Shown here: one piece after another, positions 60,190 to 64,000 of the stretch
Position numbering within the stretch: the first letter of the stretch is position 1
Layout: each line of letters opens with the position of its first letter
DNA from: Janthinobacterium sp. PC23-8
GTDB taxonomy: Bacteria > Pseudomonadota > Gammaproteobacteria > Burkholderiales > Burkholderiaceae_D
Direction: 5' to 3'
Assembly (NCBI RefSeq): GCF_002250505.1
Contig: NZ_NJGY01000001.1
Coordinates: 62,001-126,000 of the forward strand
DNA length: 64,000 nucleotides
The notes under the pieces: generated by a model
The model's input: the letters and a program-made list of their open reading frames with translations, nothing else
Databases searched by the model: none
What the model was told of the DNA's origin: nothing
Made by a program: the position numbers and the translations under genes

Positions 60190-61344
60190 TTACCTCGCTT
60201 CCGTGACGCGTGAGCGTACAAAATTATTGAACAGCACCGCGATCAGCAGCATCACGCCGAGGAACACGCGGAACCAGTCCGAATTGATATTGGTATAGGT
60301 GATGCCGATCTGCACCACGCCGAAGATCAGCGCGCCGAAGCAGGCGCCGATCACGGAACCGTAGCCGCCCGTCAGCAAGGCGCCGCCAATGACGGCCGCG
60401 ATAATGGCCTCGAATTCCTTCTGCATGCCGCGGTCGGCCGCCGCCGAACCGACGTCGCACACTTGCAAGGTGGCAAACAGGCAGGCGCAAAACGCGGTAA
60501 ACACGAACAGCGAGACCTTCACCTTGCGCACCGGCACGCCGACATTCTTGGCCGCGTTGGCGTCGCCGCCAACGGCGAACATCCAGTTGCCGAAACGGGT
60601 GCGCGACAGCACGAAAGCGGCGCCGGCGGCCAGCACCACCCACCAGGCGATCACTTTCGGGATGCCCTTGACCAGCGGCGAGCCGTCGTCGAGCACGGCA
60701 ATCCAGCCATGGCTGGCCAGCCAGTGGAAAAGGCCGGTGGCAAAATTGCCGTGGAACAGCAGACTGGCCAGCCAGTCATTGGCCGCCAGGTCGCCCACGC
60801 CGCTGACGATGGTGCGGTTGGCGAACATGATCGACAGCGCCAGGGTCAGGCCGCGCAGGATGAACAGAAACGCCAGGGTGACGATAAACGAGGGCAGGCG
60901 CGTCTTGATGACGATGTAGCCGTTGAGCCAGCCCAGCGCCATCGAACCGGCAAAGGCGAACACGATGGCGGCCCACAGCGGCCAATGGAAATAGATGGTG
61001 GGAATGGCGATCATCATGCCGGCAAAGCCGATCATGGAGCCGATCGACAGGTCGAATTCACCGGCGATCATCAAGAGGCAGGCGCCGATGGCGATAATGC
61101 CCAGGTAGGAAGCGACCTGCATCCAGTTGACGACGCCATCGAGGTTGAACATGCCGGAATCGCCGGCGGTAATGATAAAGAAGGCGAATACCAGCACGGC
61201 GCCGGAGATGGAAGCAAATTCGGGCCGGCCGAACAATTGCTTGGCGCGGCTGGTCTTGCCAACCCGTTCGTCGGCGGCAGGTTGTGCCGGCGTCAAAGAC
61301 GGAGTCACGCCGGGGGCGGCCAGGCCGGATTTGAGCGCAGTCAT
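60190..61344 (-). CDS. ABC transporter permease (inositol importer)
   Basis: The 384-residue BPD_transp_2 permease has about ten transmembrane helices ([40 protein letters not shown] with the [12 protein letters not shown] motif of CUT2 permeases; [20 protein letters not shown]). An N-terminal cytoplasmic extension of about 40 residues precedes the first helix. The substrate is inferred from the iol genes that follow. Confidence 0.92.
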   Translation of the reverse strand: MTALKSGLAAPGVTPSLTPAQPAADERVGKTSRAKQLFGRPEFASISGAVLVFAFFIITAGDSGMFNLDGVVNWMQVASYLGIIAIGACLLMIAGEFDLSIGSMIGFAGMMIAIPTIYFHWPLWAAIVFAFAGSMALGWLNGYIVIKTRLPSFIVTLAFLFILRGLTLALSIMFANRTIVSGVGDLAANDWLASLLFHGNFATGLFHWLASHGWIAVLDDGSPLVKGIPKVIAWWVVLAAGAAFVLSRTRFGNWMFAVGGDANAAKNVGVPVRKVKVSLFVFTAFCACLFATLQVCDVGSAAADRGMQKEFEAIIAAVIGGALLTGGYGSVIGACFGALIFGVVQIGITYTNINSDWFRVFLGVMLLIAVLFNNFVRSRVTEAR

Positions 61345-61404
61345 GTGAAATCCTTTCAGTTACTTGTTTGCCAGAAATACGCGAGCAGGGCGAGCGCCGG
61401 CCAC

Positions 61405-61455
61405 GCGCCGCCCACGTGATGGGCGGCGCAGGAACCGGCCTGCAAGCTGCAGGCC
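61405..61455 (-). repeat. Two strong hairpins between binding-protein and permease genes
   Basis: GCGCCGCCCA-CGTGA-TGGGCGGCGC (61405-61429, perfect 10-base stem) and GGCCTGCA-AGC-TGCAGGCC (61437-61455, perfect 8-base stem) lie in the 127-base gap after the binding-protein stop. No T-run follows either. They fit mRNA-stabilising or partial-termination structures that let the binding protein be made in excess over the membrane parts, as is common in importer operons. Confidence 0.75.
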
Positions 61456-61471
61456 GCTGGCAGACTCTGGG

Positions 61472-62521
61472 TTAGCGGTATTGCCCGGCGTACTTCTCGA
61501 CCTTGGCGATATTGTCCTTGGTCACGAAACCGGGGCCGGAACTGATGTGGCGCGGGCCATAGATGGGGGTCAGGCCGTATTCGGCCAGGCGCGCCTGGTA
61601 CTTCGGATTGGCGATCAGGATTTCCTTGACCTTGGCCAGGTCGGTGGTCTTCTGCTGCTTCATGATGGCCATCACGGCGACAGGAATGTAGCCTTGCAGG
61701 TAGGGCTGCTGGTCGATGGCGAACTGGATGCTGCCATCCTTGATACCCTTGGTGATCTCTTCCGACAGGTCGAAGGTGGCGAAATACATCTTGCCTTTCA
61801 GGCCCATTTTTTCCACCGCGCGCATGGCTGCCGGCGCCGAGTCCGGTCCCAGCGCCAGCACGGCCTGGGTTTTCGGATTGCTGCGCAGATAGGCGCTGAC
61901 CTTGCTTTCGATTACGCCAGGATCGACGCCGTTGGTGTCCAGCGTCGATGACTTGAAGTCCACGCCCAGCGCATCGGCAAAGCCGCGGCAGCGTTCGAAC
62001 GAGGAGGCATTCATCGCATAGTGGTTCACGCAGACAAAGGACTTGATGCCCGCTTCCCTGGCGCGCTTGCCGGCGCCCAGGCCGGCGTCATATTCAGGCT
62101 GGCCGACGTGCATGATGGCCTTGAGCTGTTCGCTTTGCGCCAGGGTGCCCGAGTTGATGGTCACCAGCATGATTTTTTTCGCCACCACCGTGCCCAGCGG
62201 TTTTTGCAGCACGCTGAAGTCGGCGATGTCGGCGATCAGGCCGTCGTAGTTGCGCGCCGCCGATTGTTCGATCAGGCGCGCCATGTCGGCCAGGTCGCCA
62301 TTCGGTGGATTGCGGTAGTCGACGGTAACGTTGAAATCCTCGCCGGCCTGCTTGATGGCGTTCTTGATCGTGTTCCACCAGGAATCGGAGTCCGGTGCAT
62401 GGCTGACCAGCACGAATTTTTCGCCCGCCGCATGGCTGGCGCCGCTGCTCAAGCCCAGACTGGCGCCCATGGCGGCGATGGCCAGGCACTTCAACAAACC
62501 CTTGCTCTTGATGCTATACAT
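61472..62521 (-). CDS. Periplasmic inositol-binding protein (ABC importer)
   Basis: The 349-residue product has a signal peptide (CLAIAAMGASLGLSSGASHA cleaved before AGEKF) and a Peripla_BP_4 sugar-binding fold (FVLVSHAPDSDSWWNTIKNA, YDGLIADIADFSVLQKPLG, AVLALGPDSAPAAMRAVEKM, IQFAIDQQPYLQGYIPVAVM). It is the first gene of the minus-strand operon. The ligand is inferred from context as inositol or a relative. Confidence 0.92.
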   Translation of the reverse strand: MYSIKSKGLLKCLAIAAMGASLGLSSGASHAAGEKFVLVSHAPDSDSWWNTIKNAIKQAGEDFNVTVDYRNPPNGDLADMARLIEQSAARNYDGLIADIADFSVLQKPLGTVVAKKIMLVTINSGTLAQSEQLKAIMHVGQPEYDAGLGAGKRAREAGIKSFVCVNHYAMNASSFERCRGFADALGVDFKSSTLDTNGVDPGVIESKVSAYLRSNPKTQAVLALGPDSAPAAMRAVEKMGLKGKMYFATFDLSEEITKGIKDGSIQFAIDQQPYLQGYIPVAVMAIMKQQKTTDLAKVKEILIANPKYQARLAEYGLTPIYGPRHISSGPGFVTKDNIAKVEKYAGQYR

Positions 62522-62647
62522 GAATGTCTCCTAGATGGATGATTTTTTATAGTTGTCAGCGTTGATTGAAGGGTGACACCGGCCTGCCCTGCGGCAGCGC
62601 GACCGGTGCACTGCGCATAGATTAGTCCAGGCTTGCGACGAACGCAA

Positions 62648-62710
62648 TGAAAATTTCAAGGAATTCTCAAATAGAAATTTGTTTCTGTTTTACGAAATCG
62701 CTCTTATAAT
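62648..62710 (+). promoter_or_regulatory. Divergent promoter/operator region of iolG and the inositol operon
   Basis: The 227-base gap has palindromes TGAAA-A-TTTCA (62648-62658), GGAATTC (62660-62666) and AGAAA-TTTG-TTTCT (62673-62686), followed by a perfect -10 box TATAAT (62705-62710) pointing to iolG. A convincing -35 could not be fixed. Inositol operons are usually controlled by an RpiR-type IolR repressor; TGAAA/TTTCA repeats are plausible sites, but the regulator gene is not in the window. Confidence 0.55.
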
Positions 62711-62748
62711 TATTGCGAGACTATTCACCCCACAACAGGAGATCAAGC

Positions 62749-63735
62749 ATGATCCAGGTAGCATTGTTTGGCGCCGGCCGTATCGGCAAAATCCACGCGG
62801 CCAATTTGGCCTTTCATCCCGGCGTACGCTTCAAATACGTGGTCGACGTCAACCAGGAAGCGGCCGAGGCACTCGCCGCCATTCATGGCGGCAGCAGCGC
62901 CTCGATGGAAACGGCGCTGGGCGACCCGGACGTCCGTGCGGTGGTCATTGCCTCGAGCACCGACACCCACGCCGACCTGATACTGCGCTCGGCCGCCGCC
63001 GGCAAGGCCATCTTCTGCGAAAAGCCGGTCGACCTGACCATAGAACGCGCGCGCGCCTGCGCCGCCGCCGTCAGGGAAGCGGGCGTACTGTGCATGCTCG
63101 GCTTCCAGCGCCGCTACGACCCCACCTTCCAGGCCGTCAAACAGCGCATCGAAGCCGGTGAAATCGGCACGCCGGAGTTGCTGGTGGTCACCAGCCGCGA
63201 TCCGGGGCCGCCGCCGGTCAGCTATATCAAGGTATCGGGCGGCATCTTCAAGGACATGCTGATCCACGACTTCGACATCTTCCGCTGGATCCTCGACGAC
63301 GACGCCGTCAGCGTGCACGCCACCGGCAGTTGCCTGGTCGATCCCGCCATCGGGGCGGCGGGCGACCTCGATACGGCCGTCGTCACCATCCGCACCAAAT
63401 CAGGCCGCTTGTGCCAGATCAACGCCACGCGCCGCGCCGCCTATGGCTACGACCAGCGTTTCGAAGTGCTGGGCAGCCTGGGGATGCTGCAAGCGGGCAA
63501 TCACAAGCCGACCGAAGTGACGGCCTATGGCGCGGTGAACGTCAGCGTGGACCGGCCGGAAGACTTTTTCCTCGAACGCTACCGCGTTGCTTACGCGCAG
63601 GAAATGGCGCATTTTTTTGACGCACTCTGCAATGGCACGCCGCTGCGCACCACCGTCGAAGACGGCCTGCAAGCGTTGGCCCTGGCCGAGGCGGCAAGCC
63701 TGTCCTGGCGCGAACAGCGCGTCGTTACCCTGTAG
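62749..63735 (+). CDS. iolG: Inositol 2-dehydrogenase
   Basis: Oxidises myo-inositol to 2-keto-inositol with NAD. The 328-residue Gfo/Idh/MocA protein has the Rossmann motif VALFGAGRIGKIHAANLAFH, the catalytic Lys in FCEKPVDL, and GGIFKDMLIHDFDIFRWIL with the catalytic Asp/His. ATG 62749 follows a CAGGAGATCAAGC ribosome site. It is divergent from the rest of the pathway and followed by another oxidoreductase gene 14 bases later. Confidence 0.93.
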   Translation: MIQVALFGAGRIGKIHAANLAFHPGVRFKYVVDVNQEAAEALAAIHGGSSASMETALGDPDVRAVVIASSTDTHADLILRSAAAGKAIFCEKPVDLTIERARACAAAVREAGVLCMLGFQRRYDPTFQAVKQRIEAGEIGTPELLVVTSRDPGPPPVSYIKVSGGIFKDMLIHDFDIFRWILDDDAVSVHATGSCLVDPAIGAAGDLDTAVVTIRTKSGRLCQINATRRAAYGYDQRFEVLGSLGMLQAGNHKPTEVTAYGAVNVSVDRPEDFFLERYRVAYAQEMAHFFDALCNGTPLRTTVEDGLQALALAEAASLSWREQRVVTL

Positions 63736-63749
63736 ACGTGGGAGAACAC

Positions 63750-64000
63750 ATGTCCTCGCCTACCTTGAAAATCGGCATCGTCGGCCTGGGCCGGCTGGGC
63801 CAGCGCCACGCCATCAACCTGGCGCAGCGCGTGCCGAATGCGCAAGTCGTCGCCGCCTGCAGTCCCGTGCCAGCCGAACTGGACTGGGCGGCGCGCGAAC
63901 TGGGCATCGCCACCGGCTATGCCGACTATGGCGCCCTGCTGGCCCACCCGGGCCTGGACGCCGTGTTTCTCGTCACGCCCACGTCCATGCATGCGGAGCA
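63750..64000 (+). CDS. Gfo/Idh/MocA-family oxidoreductase (3' end outside window)
   Basis: The first 83 residues are visible: MSSPTLKIGIVGLGRLGQRH with a Rossmann GxGxxG-type motif, then VVAACSPVPAELDWAARELG and DAVFLVTPTSMHAE. It starts 14 bases after iolG with a GGAGAACAC ribosome site, so it is in the same transcript. It may be a second inositol or scyllo-inositol dehydrogenase; this is inference from position. Confidence 0.85.
   Translation, partial: MSSPTLKIGIVGLGRLGQRHAINLAQRVPNAQVVAACSPVPAELDWAARELGIATGYADYGALLAHPGLDAVFLVTPTSMHAE

Overview
The window looks like chromosome of a beta-proteobacterium of the Oxalobacteraceae (Janthinobacterium / Massilia / Duganella group). This is inferred from high GC, codon use, the flagellar, RecBCD and inositol gene types, and protein sequences typical of that family; no rRNA or other phylogenetic marker is present to prove it. 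No tRNA, rRNA or CRISPR array was seen.

Layout. 1-3255: end of a flagellar operon (flgK, flgL, an unrecognised third gene). 3296-6833: a GT9 glycosyltransferase, a DUF5672 protein, small hypotheticals and a Tat-exported DUF882 murein peptidase. 6864-19758: an aromatic-degradation island (anthranilate-type ring-hydroxylating dioxygenase, then catechol ortho-cleavage catB-catC-catA-pcaD) that is visibly decaying. It carries a deletion fusion, an in-frame stop, three different insertion sequences inside or at the edge of genes, and a broken AraC regulator. 19925-24395: a compact, translationally coupled operon encoding a secreted 1054-residue TPR-CHAT (caspase-like) protein with small secreted or membrane partners. 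A second copy of the same IS630 element cuts its 5' end, next to a porin remnant. 25893-29965: a degenerate EAL protein, a YafJ-type amidotransferase, a GNAT enzyme, a sulfate-type binding protein and a Mop protein. 30115-32066: an ATPase plus TOPRIM-like gene pair resembling anti-phage modules, with a composition break inside the ATPase gene. 32063-37333: a LytTR two-component system, PbpG, a DMT exporter and a LysR regulator. 37330-46371: recC-recB-recD. 46420-52318: a hybrid sensor kinase, then nasT-nasS-cobA (nitrate sensing and siroheme). 52379-64000: a complete myo-inositol module, with an ABC importer followed by iolC-iolD-iolE-iolB-iolA on the minus strand, and divergent iolG plus a second Gfo/Idh gene cut by the window end.

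How the genes work together. The island would have turned anthranilate (or a similar aromatic acid) into catechol and then beta-ketoadipate. As it stands the dioxygenase is almost certainly dead, while catC-catA-pcaD remain intact. The inositol module imports inositol, oxidises it (IolG), dehydrates it (IolE), opens the ring (IolD), isomerises (IolB), phosphorylates and cleaves (IolC with its aldolase-like half) and oxidises malonate semialdehyde (IolA).

The two loci most likely to hold undescribed biology are the CHAT operon (19925-24395) and the ATPase/TOPRIM pair (30115-32066).
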